A stretch of DNA of 33,478 nt from contig JAFGAV010000011.1 of the NCBI GenBank assembly GCA_016933515.1, forward strand, positions 1-33,478, in the 5' to 3' direction. Numbering within the stretch: position 1 is the first letter of the stretch; each line of letters begins with the position of its first letter. The stretch is from Candidatus Aminicenantota bacterium (lineage in GTDB: Bacteria > Acidobacteriota > Aminicenantia > Aminicenantales > JAFGAV01). The notes beneath the pieces are model-generated. The model had not been told where the DNA came from and did no database searches. It worked only from the letters and a program-made list of their open reading frames with translations. This document shows, piece by piece, positions 22,015 to 29,943 of the stretch. Position numbers and translations under genes: made by a program.

Positions 22015-24795
22015 CTATTCTTTCACCAAGCGAAGTCCCACGCACTCCGGAGCCGGCGATATGGAGCCGGCCTTGGGATCGGCCGGACGGTCGGCGCTTC
22101 CGCCCAGCGCTTCGCCCGACCCGTCGCGGGCGACCGCCCACTCGGCGACATTGCCGCCGAGGTCGTAGACGATCTCCTCTCCCTCGCCGCCGCTGCCTTT
22201 GAAGCTTCCGACTTCCTTGAGCAGCGCCGCCGGCCCGCCGAGCTCCTTGATTTTCGGCTCTAGCCGCCGGGCGTCGTCAGGATTGAGGGCGTATCCGGCC
22301 CACCGGTCGAGAGTGTTCTCGTCGCCGCCGCCGCCCCCGGCGAGCTTTGCGGCCTCGGCTTCCGTCGGCAGGCGCCAGGCCTGCCCCGTCAACTCGGACA
22401 GCCACTCGGCGTAGGCTTCGGCCTTTTCGAACGGGACGCCGTTGGCCGGGTGGTTTTCCGTCCCGGGCGGCACGGCGTATTCCGGGTCGAAGGCTGCGAA
22501 CTGGGCGCGCGTCACCTCGAAGCGCCCGATTTCCAGGCGGCCGCGCTTCACGGTTTCGGGGATGAGCGTCTCCGCCGCGGCCGCGGCTCCGGCCGACCCG
22601 CCCGCCTGAGGCTTGAAAACGACGCCGTATCGTCCGCCGCTGCGGACGGCCTCCTTCAACCGCAGCGCCCGGTCCAAGGGCGAACCGCTCAACAGGGCCT
22701 CATTCGTCTCTTTTTCCGTCTTGAAAAAATAACGGTCGAACCAGGCCATCTCCTCGTCGACCTTGCGGCGCTGATGGGCGTACTTGCGCAGGCCATGGGG
22801 CTCTCCGGGAAAGAGAAGGAATTTGACCGGCACCCGGTCCAGGTGAAAGAGCGCCCGGTAATGGCTCCATCCCTGGCCGGTGGGGACGTTACGGTCCTCG
22901 GTGCCGAAGAAAATGATCGTCGGCGCCTTGATCCGATCCATCTTGAAAAAAGGAGAAAGCCGCACGTAGTGGTCGGGATCTTCAAGCGGCGACTTGCCGA
23001 AATAATACGTGTCGAAGGCATGCCCGAAATCCACGTTGGCCCAGTCGCTCACCCATTCGACGTCGCCCGCTCCGGCGCCCAGAACCTTGTAGCGGTCGGG
23101 ATTGGCCAGGCAGAGGGCGATCGACAGGATCGAGCCGTTCGACCAGCCGAAGGCGCCGATGCGCTCCGGGTCGACCAGGCCCCGGGAGATGAGCGCCTCG
23201 ACGCCCTTCTCGATGTCCTCGACCGGGAGGTCGTAGTAGCGGGAGCCTCCGCTGATCGACTCGGCGAAGGGAAGGCCGTAGTTCGAGCTGCCGTGATAGT
23301 TCGGTTTCAGGACGAAAGCGCCGCGCTGGCAGAGGAGCTGCTGGGGATAAAAATAGCTTTCGTCCCAGGCGTCGAGGTCCGCCGCCAGGGGGCCGCCGTG
23401 GGGAGCGACGAAGAGCGGGTAACGCCTCCCCTCCTCGTAGCCGTGCGGGTAGTAGAGGACGCCCTCAACCTCCTCGTCCAGGGCGCCCGTCCAGCGGACG
23501 ATTTCGGTGCGGGCGATCATCTTGTCCTTGAAGCCGGAATTGAGATCCGTGATCCGGACCCCGTTCCGGAGTCGCGCGCCGTCGAGGCGGGCCCGGAACC
23601 ACTGTTCCGGCCTGGAGGCCGTGGAGTGGACGTAGACGGCGGTCTTTCCGGCGCGGTCGAGGGCGATGTCGAAGATGCCGCCGACATGGTCGCCCGTGAG
23701 ATCGGTCCGCTTCCAAACCGGTCCGCTCTTCACATAGCGGGCCGGGACGAGGCGCACTCCGGCGGGCAGAAGGGCCACGAAGCCGTCGGGTGTGATTTCC
23801 GGCTCGCCCCAGAGCCCGTTGTCGGTTCCCAGTTCCACGGGGAAGAGCGATCCGGTCTTCAGGTCGTAGAAATGGAGCAGGACGACGTAGGCCTGGAGGA
23901 AGACCGGATGGCTCGAGCGGGGAGCGACGACATAGAAGCCGCTCCCGTCCGCGGCCCACTTGAACGCCGCGGGGACGATGCGCTCGCCGGCGAAGAGCTC
24001 CTGCGTTTCGCCGGAGACGAGATCGTGGAGATAGGAGCGGGGCGGGACTTTCTGGTCCCAATCATAGGTCAGGGTCTGCCGGTGCACGGCGGCCGCCCGG
24101 CGGCCGTCGGGCGACACGTGCCATTGAAGGATGACATCGGAGTTTCCCGTCAGGAGCGTGACCTTTTTGTCCTTGACGGCGAGCTTGAAAAGCCTTACGG
24201 GCGGCTCATGGGCGTCGTCGTCCACGACGACCGTCCCGTCCTTGCGCTTTTTCTGCTCCCTCTCGAAAAGCGACGGGCTTTCCTTGGCGCTGAAAACGAG
24301 GGTGTCGTCGTCCAGCCACTGGAAGCGCCCGATGTCCCTCGCCGACTCCGTAAGAGGCGCGGGCTCGCCGCCGGGAAGGCCCAGGAGCCAGAGCTGGGGG
24401 CCGCTCTCCCGGGCCTCATCCGCATCGGCCTCCCCTTCTTTCTCCGCAGGCCGCTTGGCCAGGAAGGCGATCCGCCGTCCGTCCGGCGACCAGGCAGGCG
24501 CCGAGCAATTCTCGAGGCTTCGGGTGAGCGGCACGGAGCCTCCCGCGGCGAGATTCGCCAGAAACAGCTCCGCGGCCTGCCCGTTCTTCTTCTTGTCCAT
24601 CCGGCTTTTGACCCACACGGCCCATTGACCGTCGGGCGACACCGCCCATTGCGAGGCGCTTTCGGCCAGGAGGATATCGTCGGGCGTCCAGGACTTCCTT
24701 GAAGCGCTTGAATCGGCGCCGGCCGCCGCGGCCGCCAGTCCCGCTGCGGCCAAAAACATTATAATGAGAAAAAGGAAAAGGCCTCGTGTTTTCAT
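22015..24795 (-). CDS. S9 family peptidase fused to an FGE-like (sulfatase-modifying factor) domain
   Basis: 926 residues. A signal peptide (about 1-26) leads to a seven-blade-type propeller (about 35-430) with repeated SPDGxxxA motifs. The alpha/beta-hydrolase domain (about 440-695) has catalytic Ser552 (GWSNGS), Asp634 (GTEDRN) and His667 (GEPHG), so it should be an active prolyl-oligopeptidase/acylaminoacyl-peptidase-type enzyme. Residues about 745-926 show formylglycine-generating-enzyme features: RLPTEAEA (808-815), DLGGNVAEWAV (878-888) and VGLRLV (919-924). The domain is short and lacks the usual GFRC end, so it is probably a binding module. Start 24795 follows GAGGAGG. Usual S9 exopeptidases are about 650-700 residues, so the FGE part is an added domain. 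Confidence 0.85.
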   Translation of the reverse strand: MKTRGLFLFLIIMFLAAAGLAAAAAGADSSASRKSWTPDDILLAESASQWAVSPDGQWAVWVKSRMDKKKNGQAAELFLANLAAGGSVPLTRSLENCSAPAWSPDGRRIAFLAKRPAEKEGEADADEARESGPQLWLLGLPGGEPAPLTESARDIGRFQWLDDDTLVFSAKESPSLFEREQKKRKDGTVVVDDDAHEPPVRLFKLAVKDKKVTLLTGNSDVILQWHVSPDGRRAAAVHRQTLTYDWDQKVPPRSYLHDLVSGETQELFAGERIVPAAFKWAADGSGFYVVAPRSSHPVFLQAYVVLLHFYDLKTGSLFPVELGTDNGLWGEPEITPDGFVALLPAGVRLVPARYVKSGPVWKRTDLTGDHVGGIFDIALDRAGKTAVYVHSTASRPEQWFRARLDGARLRNGVRITDLNSGFKDKMIARTEIVRWTGALDEEVEGVLYYPHGYEEGRRYPLFVAPHGGPLAADLDAWDESYFYPQQLLCQRGAFVLKPNYHGSSNYGLPFAESISGGSRYYDLPVEDIEKGVEALISRGLVDPERIGAFGWSNGSILSIALCLANPDRYKVLGAGAGDVEWVSDWANVDFGHAFDTYYFGKSPLEDPDHYVRLSPFFKMDRIKAPTIIFFGTEDRNVPTGQGWSHYRALFHLDRVPVKFLLFPGEPHGLRKYAHQRRKVDEEMAWFDRYFFKTEKETNEALLSGSPLDRALRLKEAVRSGGRYGVVFKPQAGGSAGAAAAAETLIPETVKRGRLEIGRFEVTRAQFAAFDPEYAVPPGTENHPANGVPFEKAEAYAEWLSELTGQAWRLPTEAEAAKLAGGGGGDENTLDRWAGYALNPDDARRLEPKIKELGGPAALLKEVGSFKGSGGEGEEIVYDLGGNVAEWAVARDGSGEALGGSADRPADPKAGSISPAPECVGLRLVKE

Positions 24796-24816
24796 GATCG
24801 TCCTCCTCGAACATTG

Positions 24817-24844
24817 ATTCTATCCCTTTCTCTTCCTTTTTCAA
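24817..24844 (-). promoter_or_regulatory. Promoter of the S9-FGE gene
   Basis: Minus-strand TTGAAA (24839-24844), a 16-bp spacer and TAGAAT (24817-24822, 5/6). The GAGGAGG ribosome site lies between it and ATG 24795. Confidence 0.45.
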
Positions 24845-24936
24845 TGGGAACGGGACGGACAACCGCCCGGAGAAGAATTCCGGGTTCACAACATCCTAAA
24901 CCGGACAGGATGGCCTATGGTTTCTTCGGCCCGTGA

Positions 24937-25698
24937 TCAGGCGAGGAACGGAATGAGCGCCTTCCGCTCTTGGGGATAGTCGGGAAACGTGCGCCGGTAC
25001 CAGCGGTGGTGGCTTCGGGCCCGGGGGGCCAGATTGGCCACGGTCCACACGGCGAAGGCGAGAGCGGGGAGCGACCAGGCGGCCAGCGCCCAGCCGAACC
25101 ATTCCACGATTTCGCCGGTGTAGTTGGCGCAGGAGACGTAGCGGAACAGGCCCCCGCGGGGGATTTTGTAGCTGCTTTCGCCCGGCGCGCGCAGGCGCCT
25201 GAGGAGCGCGTCGGAATGGATGTTGACCGCAAAGCCGACGATGAAAAGCACCGCGCCGGCGATGAACCTCGCGTCGCCGAGCCAGGACGACGGAAGACCG
25301 CCGGAAAACCTGAACAGCCACCGGGCGTTGAGGTAGCCGTTCAGGGACGTGAAAGCGAAGGCCATCCCGACGATGGACAGGGGAACGCTCCTGCGGCGGC
25401 TGCGGATGAGAAAGGGATAAACCAGGCTCCGCTGAACGTAATGCGCGCTCCACAACAGGCACAGGATGACCGCCGCCGGGCTGCGGTTAAAAGGGCCGAG
25501 GATAAAAAAGAGGAGGAAAACGAACAGCGAGGGGCTTTCCATGAGGAACCAGCCCCAGCGCCCCTGGAGGAGGGGCCCCCAGCCGGGACGGCTGTGACGG
25601 CCGTAAGGGACGGTGACGAAGAAAATGGCCGCGCAGGCGGCCGCCGCCGAGCCGAGGAAGATGAAGAGCAGGATCCGATAAAGAACGATCTCGTTCAT
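24937..25698 (-). CDS. Steroid 5alpha-reductase (SRD5A1/2-like) family membrane enzyme
   Basis: 253 residues, about seven membrane helices, the same size as human SRD5A enzymes. The C-terminal half is strikingly close to the human proteins: NIHSD (159-163), YKIPRGGLF (177-185), GEIVEW (195-200) and a KALIPF ending. Residues matching the catalytic Glu and Tyr of SRD5A2 are present: E54 in ESPSLF and Y87 in AHYVQRS. The family reduces enone double bonds with NADPH in the membrane; the substrate here need not be a steroid. It follows the SCP2-domain gene by 39 bases on the same strand. No strong SD is visible. Bacterial SRD5A homologues exist, but this identity level is notable. Confidence 0.85.
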   Translation of the reverse strand: MNEIVLYRILLFIFLGSAAAACAAIFFVTVPYGRHSRPGWGPLLQGRWGWFLMESPSLFVFLLFFILGPFNRSPAAVILCLLWSAHYVQRSLVYPFLIRSRRRSVPLSIVGMAFAFTSLNGYLNARWLFRFSGGLPSSWLGDARFIAGAVLFIVGFAVNIHSDALLRRLRAPGESSYKIPRGGLFRYVSCANYTGEIVEWFGWALAAWSLPALAFAVWTVANLAPRARSHHRWYRRTFPDYPQERKALIPFLA

Positions 25699-25737
25699 GG
25701 ACCGAACGGTTTCGGAGACGGAGCGAAGATCGGGATC

Positions 25738-26064
25738 CTAAACACCCAGAACCGAGCCGAGCATCAGAGCCAGGCCCGCGTCACCCTGAATCTTGATTTT
25801 GCCGGTGAAGAACGCCGACTGGGCGTTTAGCTTTCCGCTCACCAAATCCACGAAGTCGCCGTCGGTCATGCTGATCACGCACTTGGCGCCGGAGTTTTCC
25901 CCCGCGCCGACCGCGCCGCCGCTCCGGGTCGCGTCCACCCACCACGTTCCTCCTTCCGGACCGCTGATGTTGAACTGATACACGGCGTTGACCTTGAGGA
26001 TGTCGTCGCCTTTGGCCTTCAGCCGTTCGGGCAAGGTCTCCTCGAAGATGCTTTTCGGCGTCAT
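25738..26064 (-). CDS. SCP2 sterol-carrier domain protein
   Basis: 108 residues forming a single SCP2 domain (PF02036): GGTWWVDATRSGG, CVISMTDGDFVDLVSGKL, and the typical FTGKIKIQGDAGLALML. The fold binds sterols, fatty acyl chains or other lipids in a hydrophobic tunnel. ATG 26064 has GAGGAGG upstream; a longer in-frame start at 26127 lies upstream and does not match the domain. It is the first gene of a two-gene unit with the steroid-reductase homologue, suggesting it presents a lipid substrate to that enzyme. Confidence 0.88.
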   Translation of the reverse strand: MTPKSIFEETLPERLKAKGDDILKVNAVYQFNISGPEGGTWWVDATRSGGAVGAGENSGAKCVISMTDGDFVDLVSGKLNAQSAFFTGKIKIQGDAGLALMLGSVLGV

Positions 26065-26109
26065 GAGGCTCCTCCTCTCTCGAATTCTAAGGATGCAACG
26101 GCTTCCGGC

Positions 26110-26138
26110 ATTATGTCGGCTTCTCACCCCGCCGTCAA
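26110..26138 (-). promoter_or_regulatory. Promoter of the SCP2-SRD5A unit
   Basis: Minus-strand TTGACG (26133-26138), a 17-bp spacer and CATAAT (26110-26115); both boxes are 5/6. Predicted start near 26103 gives a leader of about 40 bases with the GAGGAGG site. Confidence 0.6.
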
Positions 26139-26168
26139 GTCCGGCAACACCACGACGGATGCATGAAG

Positions 26169-26174
26169 TATAAT
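26169..26174 (+). promoter_or_regulatory. -10 box of the methyltransferase gene, predicted leaderless
   Basis: A perfect TATAAT ends six bases before ATG 26181. No good -35 is seen at 16-18 bp. With no Shine-Dalgarno in those six bases, a leaderless transcript is likely. The alternative in-frame ATG at 26163 would lie upstream of the -10. Confidence 0.45.
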
Positions 26175-26180
26175 GAGGCC

Positions 26181-26939
26181 ATGAACTTCGACGACCCTTT
26201 TTTCCGCAAGATCTTTTTCGAGGTCCACAGCGGCCTCCCCCGCGAAGGACCGGGTGACGAACCCTCTCTGAGAAGGGCCTTGGGACTCGTCTCCGGTCTT
26301 CCTCCCCGGCCTGTCGTCCTGGATGTCGGCTGCGGCCCGGGACTCCAGACGCTCGACCTGGCCCGGTTGACGGGCGGCGCCGTCTTCGGCCTGGACAATC
26401 ATGAGCCCTTTCTCCAAGATCTCCGCCGCCGGGCCGAGGCCGCCGGACTCTCCCGGCGGGTCCAGGCCCTCAAAGCCGACATGAACCGGCTTCCCTTTCC
26501 CCCCGGCTCGTTCGATTTGATCTGGTCCGAGGGAGCGGCTTATTCGATGGGTTTCGCCGACGCCCTTCGTTCGTGGCGGGAATTTCTCAGGCGGGGGGGA
26601 TGGTTGGCGGTCACGGAGGCCGTGTGGCTCAAGCCCGGCGCGCCCGAGCCCGTCCGGCGCTGCTGGGAGGAATACCCGGACCTCAAGGACATCCCGGCCG
26701 TCCTGGATCAGGTCGCCGCGTGCGGCTACGACATCGCCGGCCACTTCACCCTGCCCGACGAAGCCTGGTGGACGCACTATTACCGGCCCATGGAGAAGCG
26801 TCTCGCCGCCCTTCGCGAAAAGTACGCGTCCGATCCGACAGCCCTGGATTTGCTCGCCGATCACCAAAGGGAAATCGACGTCTACCGGCGGTATTCGGAA
26901 TATTACGGCTACGAATTCATCGTCTGCCGCCGCCGCTGA
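26181..26939 (+). CDS. Class I SAM-dependent methyltransferase
   Basis: 252 residues. Motif I is VLDVGCGPG (46-54), followed by an acidic post-I strand end (GLDNHEP). Motif II region DMNRLPFPPGSFDLIWSEG and a post-II helix (LRRGGWLAVTEAVWL) are typical of UbiE/Methyltransf_11-type enzymes. Aromatic-rich C-terminal helices (HYYRPMEKRL, YRRYSEYYGYEF) probably bind the acceptor, which is unknown. It is divergent from the SCP2 gene. ATG 26181 is preferred over 26163 because the perfect TATAAT lies between them. Confidence 0.82.
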   Translation: MNFDDPFFRKIFFEVHSGLPREGPGDEPSLRRALGLVSGLPPRPVVLDVGCGPGLQTLDLARLTGGAVFGLDNHEPFLQDLRRRAEAAGLSRRVQALKADMNRLPFPPGSFDLIWSEGAAYSMGFADALRSWREFLRRGGWLAVTEAVWLKPGAPEPVRRCWEEYPDLKDIPAVLDQVAACGYDIAGHFTLPDEAWWTHYYRPMEKRLAALREKYASDPTALDLLADHQREIDVYRRYSEYYGYEFIVCRRR

Positions 26940-27000
26940 TGGGGATCGAGCTCCGGCGTTTCGTTTCCATGTCGATTGCCGCCCTATCATTCGATTTTTT

Positions 27001-27029
27001 TTGAAGTGCGGGTCAATTCGTCTTATAAT
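27001..27029 (+). promoter_or_regulatory. Promoter of the lipocalin gene, predicted leaderless
   Basis: TTGAAG (27001-27006), a 17-bp spacer and a perfect TATAAT (27024-27029). ATG 27037 begins seven bases after the -10 box, so the transcript should begin at the start codon. Confidence 0.6.
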
Positions 27030-27036
27030 GATTTCT

Positions 27037-27567
27037 ATGAAAATGGGAATCCTGCTTCCGACACTCATTCTCCTCGGAGCCGCGACCTTGGGCGCCAAGG
27101 ATGTCCCTCCCCTGGAGACCGTCCCAGAAGTGGATCTTCAGAAGTACATGGGCAAGTGGTACGAGATCGCCGCTTTTCCCCAGCGCTTCCAGAAAGGCTG
27201 CCACTGCACTACGGCCGAGTATGCGATGACCCACAAGGAATATGTCTCCGTCCTCAACATCTGCCGCAAGGACAGCGCCCAGGGGAAAATTTCAAGGGCG
27301 AGGGGCAAGGCTTTCATCGTCGAGGGCAGCGGGAACGCCAAGCTCAAGATACAGTTCTTCTGGCCGTTCCGCGGCAACTATTGGATCATCGATCTGGCGG
27401 CTGACTATTCCTACGCCGTCGTAGGCGACCCCAGCCGGGACTATCTCTGGATTCTGTCGCGCAGCCCGCGCATGGACGCGTCCCTCTACGACGAGATCGT
27501 CGACGGCTGCGCCCGAAAAGGCTTTGACGTCAACCGTCTTCGGAAGACCGACCAGAGCTGTTATTAA
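27037..27567 (+). CDS. blc: Lipocalin of the Blc type
   Basis: 176 residues. A signal peptide (about 1-20, MKMGILLPTLILLG, cut after LGA) is followed by the lipocalin signature GKWYEIA (39-45) and the FQKGCHC region typical of Blc. Later motifs fit the family: FFWPFRGNYWIIDL, YAVVGDPSRDYLWILSR and a C-terminal helix. Blc binds lysophospholipids or fatty acids and in Enterobacteria is an outer-membrane lipoprotein; here no lipobox Cys is at the cleavage site, so it should be periplasmic or secreted. Cys55 and Cys57 with Cys175 could form a disulfide. Starts at 27028 or 27001 are excluded by the promoter position. Confidence 0.85.
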   Translation: MKMGILLPTLILLGAATLGAKDVPPLETVPEVDLQKYMGKWYEIAAFPQRFQKGCHCTTAEYAMTHKEYVSVLNICRKDSAQGKISRARGKAFIVEGSGNAKLKIQFFWPFRGNYWIIDLAADYSYAVVGDPSRDYLWILSRSPRMDASLYDEIVDGCARKGFDVNRLRKTDQSCY

Positions 27568-27636
27568 TCCTTGAAACGATAGCGATATCTCCCCCTCCGC
27601 GGCAGTGCGGGAAAGAGGGGAGGCCGATCTCAGACC

Positions 27637-28296
27637 ATGGAGCAAAACGTTCTTCGTCCCTCACCCCGCTACCGGCTTTTTCGTCGTCAGGATCTCCCGC
27701 AGCTCGAGGAGCTTTTCAAATCTTTCGCGCCCGAGATCGCCGGTCTGCGCTCCCCTCGCCTGTACGAGGCGCTCGTAAAGGACGCGGTTTCCAACCGGGA
27801 CATCGTCGTTATTGTCGCTGAGGAACGGTCGTCGCTCATCGGCTTCAACATGACCATCATCGGCCGAAGGCGATTCATCCGGAATTTCGTCCTCGGGCAT
27901 CCCCTCCTTTCCCTGAGGATAGCCGCCGCCAAAATCCTCAAACCGCGGAGAGAGCCGGCGGCGCGGCTCCCCATCGGGGCCATGTCCCCTTTCGTCTCCC
28001 CGGGGAATTCCGGGCGATCGTGGAAGGACGCCTCTCCCGAAATCGCCAAGATCCTCTGGACCGGCGTCCGGGAAGAATACCGCGGCCGCCGCATATCGTC
28101 GGGCATCGGGGAGCATTTGCTCCGCGTCCTGAAAGACCGCGGCGTCAGGCGGGTGGACGTCCTCGTCGACCCCTGGAATCTGCCGTCGGTCCGCTTGACC
28201 CGCGCCCTGGACTTCAGGATCGAGCGAAGGAGAGGGCGGCTCTTCGGCTCAATGGATTTCGTAAAAAAGACAGAGCCGAGCCCGGAAGAAACATGA
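27637..28296 (+). CDS. GNAT family acetyltransferase
   Basis: 219 residues. The acetyl-CoA loop is YRGRRISSGIGEHLL (from 148), followed by a helix and DPWNLPSVRLTRALDF, the typical GNAT C-terminal motif (N-x-x-S/A-x-x-x-Y/F-x-x-x-GF). The acceptor is unknown. GGGGAGG lies about 13 bases before ATG 27637. Its stop overlaps the start of the acyl-CoA synthetase (ATGA, 28293-28296), so the pair is translationally coupled; the acyl group used may come from the product of the second enzyme. Confidence 0.75.
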   Translation: MEQNVLRPSPRYRLFRRQDLPQLEELFKSFAPEIAGLRSPRLYEALVKDAVSNRDIVVIVAEERSSLIGFNMTIIGRRRFIRNFVLGHPLLSLRIAAAKILKPRREPAARLPIGAMSPFVSPGNSGRSWKDASPEIAKILWTGVREEYRGRRISSGIGEHLLRVLKDRGVRRVDVLVDPWNLPSVRLTRALDFRIERRRGRLFGSMDFVKKTEPSPEET

Positions 28297-29813
28297 TCGA
28301 AGACGCTCTGAGAAGACATGCCGTCGAAGGAGGCGACAAACCCGCGGTCGTCTGCGGCGGGGAGATCATAACCTACGGGGAATTGGATTCCCTGTCCGAC
28401 AAGCTGGCCGACTCTCTCTTCGACCGGGGCGTGGGCCGCGCGTCCAAGGCGGCCCTCCTCCTGGGCAACTCGCTCGAATTCCCCGTCCTCTACTATGCCC
28501 TGATCAAGTTGGGAGCGATCGCCGTCCCGCTCAACACGCGTTATCAGACTGCCGAACTGAGGTCCGTCCTGGATCACCTCGAGCCCGAAGCCTTGCTCTT
28601 CCACGAGCGCTTCCGTGGAACGGTGGAGCGCATCCGGCCGTCCCTGAAGCCGCTCCGCCTCTGTCTGGCCGCGGACAGAAAGAGCCCCGAGTTTTCGGAA
28701 CTTCTCCGGAAAGGACGGGATGTGCGGCCCGAACAGCGCGCCTCCGAAGGGGAGGAGATGATCTGTTTCTACACTTCAGGCACGACGGGCGACCCCAAGG
28801 GTGTCGTCTTAACACGCCGGAACTGCCTTTCCTCGGCGGGCATGTGGATCGAGGCCATGGGCTTTTCCGCCCGGGACAAGTTGCTCATCACGACGCCTCT
28901 TTGGCATTGCTCCGCGACCACGGCTTTCATGCTGAGCTCAGGGATCGTCGGCGCGACTCTGATCCTGCTTCCGGAGTTCAACGCCGAGGACGTCCTCCGG
29001 ACCGTTCAAAACCAAAGGCCAAATTTCCTCTGGCTCGTCCCTACGATCATGACCCTCCTTGATCGCCATCCCCGGTTCCGGGAATATGACCTGTCCTCGC
29101 TGGAGACCATGCTGTCGGGCGGCTCTCCCCTGGATCCGGAAACCGTGCGGTGGTGGAAAAATGCCCAGCCTCATTTGGCGATTTGCAACGGCTACGCCCA
29201 AACGGAGGGGGCGACGGCCGGCACCCTGCTGCGCGACAAGGACGTTCTGTCCAAGCCGCATTCCATCGGCACGGCGATCACCAAGGCCGTCGAACTGAAG
29301 ATCGCCGGCGCGGGAGGATCGGAGGCCTTGCCGGGAGCGACAGGAGAAATCCTGATGCGCGGCCCCCATGTCATGAAAGGGTACTACAGGAATCAAGCCC
29401 TGACCGAAAAAACCATCAAGAACGGATGGCTCCACACCGGCGACTTGGGTCATTTCGACGGGGACGGCTTTCTCTATTATGACGGCCGGAAAAGGGATCT
29501 CATCATCAGGGGAGGCGAAAACGTCTTTTCCGAGGAGGTCGAGGCCGTCCTGTCTTCCCACCCGGCGGTAGCGGAAAGCGCCGTCATCGGCGTCCCCGAT
29601 GACGTCTGGGGCGAAGTCGTGGCGGCCGTCGTCGTCATGAAAAAGGACGGCCGGGCGACGCCCCGCGACCTCATCGCCCATTGCTCGAATCTCCTGGCCG
29701 ATTACAAGACGCCACAGGTCGTCGTATTCGTCGACGAACTGCCCAAAACGCCCACGGGGAAAGTCTCAAAAAAAGCTCTTCGGGACCGTATGGGAGCCCG
29801 ACGAACGGGCTGA
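28293..29813 (+). CDS. Acyl-CoA synthetase / AMP-dependent ligase
   Basis: 506 residues, typical length for ANL-superfamily acyl-CoA synthetases. Motifs in order: P-loop YTSGTTGDPKG (160-170), NGYAQTEG (the YxxTE motif), HTGDLGHFDGDGFL, GRKRDLIIRGGENVFSEEVE, and the C-terminal catalytic Lys in PKTPTGKVSKK. It activates a carboxylic acid with ATP to an acyl-AMP and then to an acyl-CoA. Chain length cannot be read from sequence. It is co-translated with the GNAT gene by ATGA. Confidence 0.9.
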   Translation: MIEDALRRHAVEGGDKPAVVCGGEIITYGELDSLSDKLADSLFDRGVGRASKAALLLGNSLEFPVLYYALIKLGAIAVPLNTRYQTAELRSVLDHLEPEALLFHERFRGTVERIRPSLKPLRLCLAADRKSPEFSELLRKGRDVRPEQRASEGEEMICFYTSGTTGDPKGVVLTRRNCLSSAGMWIEAMGFSARDKLLITTPLWHCSATTAFMLSSGIVGATLILLPEFNAEDVLRTVQNQRPNFLWLVPTIMTLLDRHPRFREYDLSSLETMLSGGSPLDPETVRWWKNAQPHLAICNGYAQTEGATAGTLLRDKDVLSKPHSIGTAITKAVELKIAGAGGSEALPGATGEILMRGPHVMKGYYRNQALTEKTIKNGWLHTGDLGHFDGDGFLYYDGRKRDLIIRGGENVFSEEVEAVLSSHPAVAESAVIGVPDDVWGEVVAAVVVMKKDGRATPRDLIAHCSNLLADYKTPQVVVFVDELPKTPTGKVSKKALRDRMGARRTG

Positions 29814-29943
29814 TAACCCCAAGGCCGGCCTCCCTTCCAAGCGCGTCAGCCCACTCATGAGGGAAGAGAGCCAAAAAGAGAAGAGGAAATAAGGTTCATG
29901 GGGATGATGTCTCTTAATTCGCCTTCAATTCGGCGGCGCGGCA

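Noticed and set aside
22450..24702. Plus-strand open frame (750 codons) opposite the S9-FGE gene
   Set aside because: The minus-strand gene has a signal peptide, full catalytic triad and SD. The plus frame shows no domain and is a by-product of high GC at third positions.
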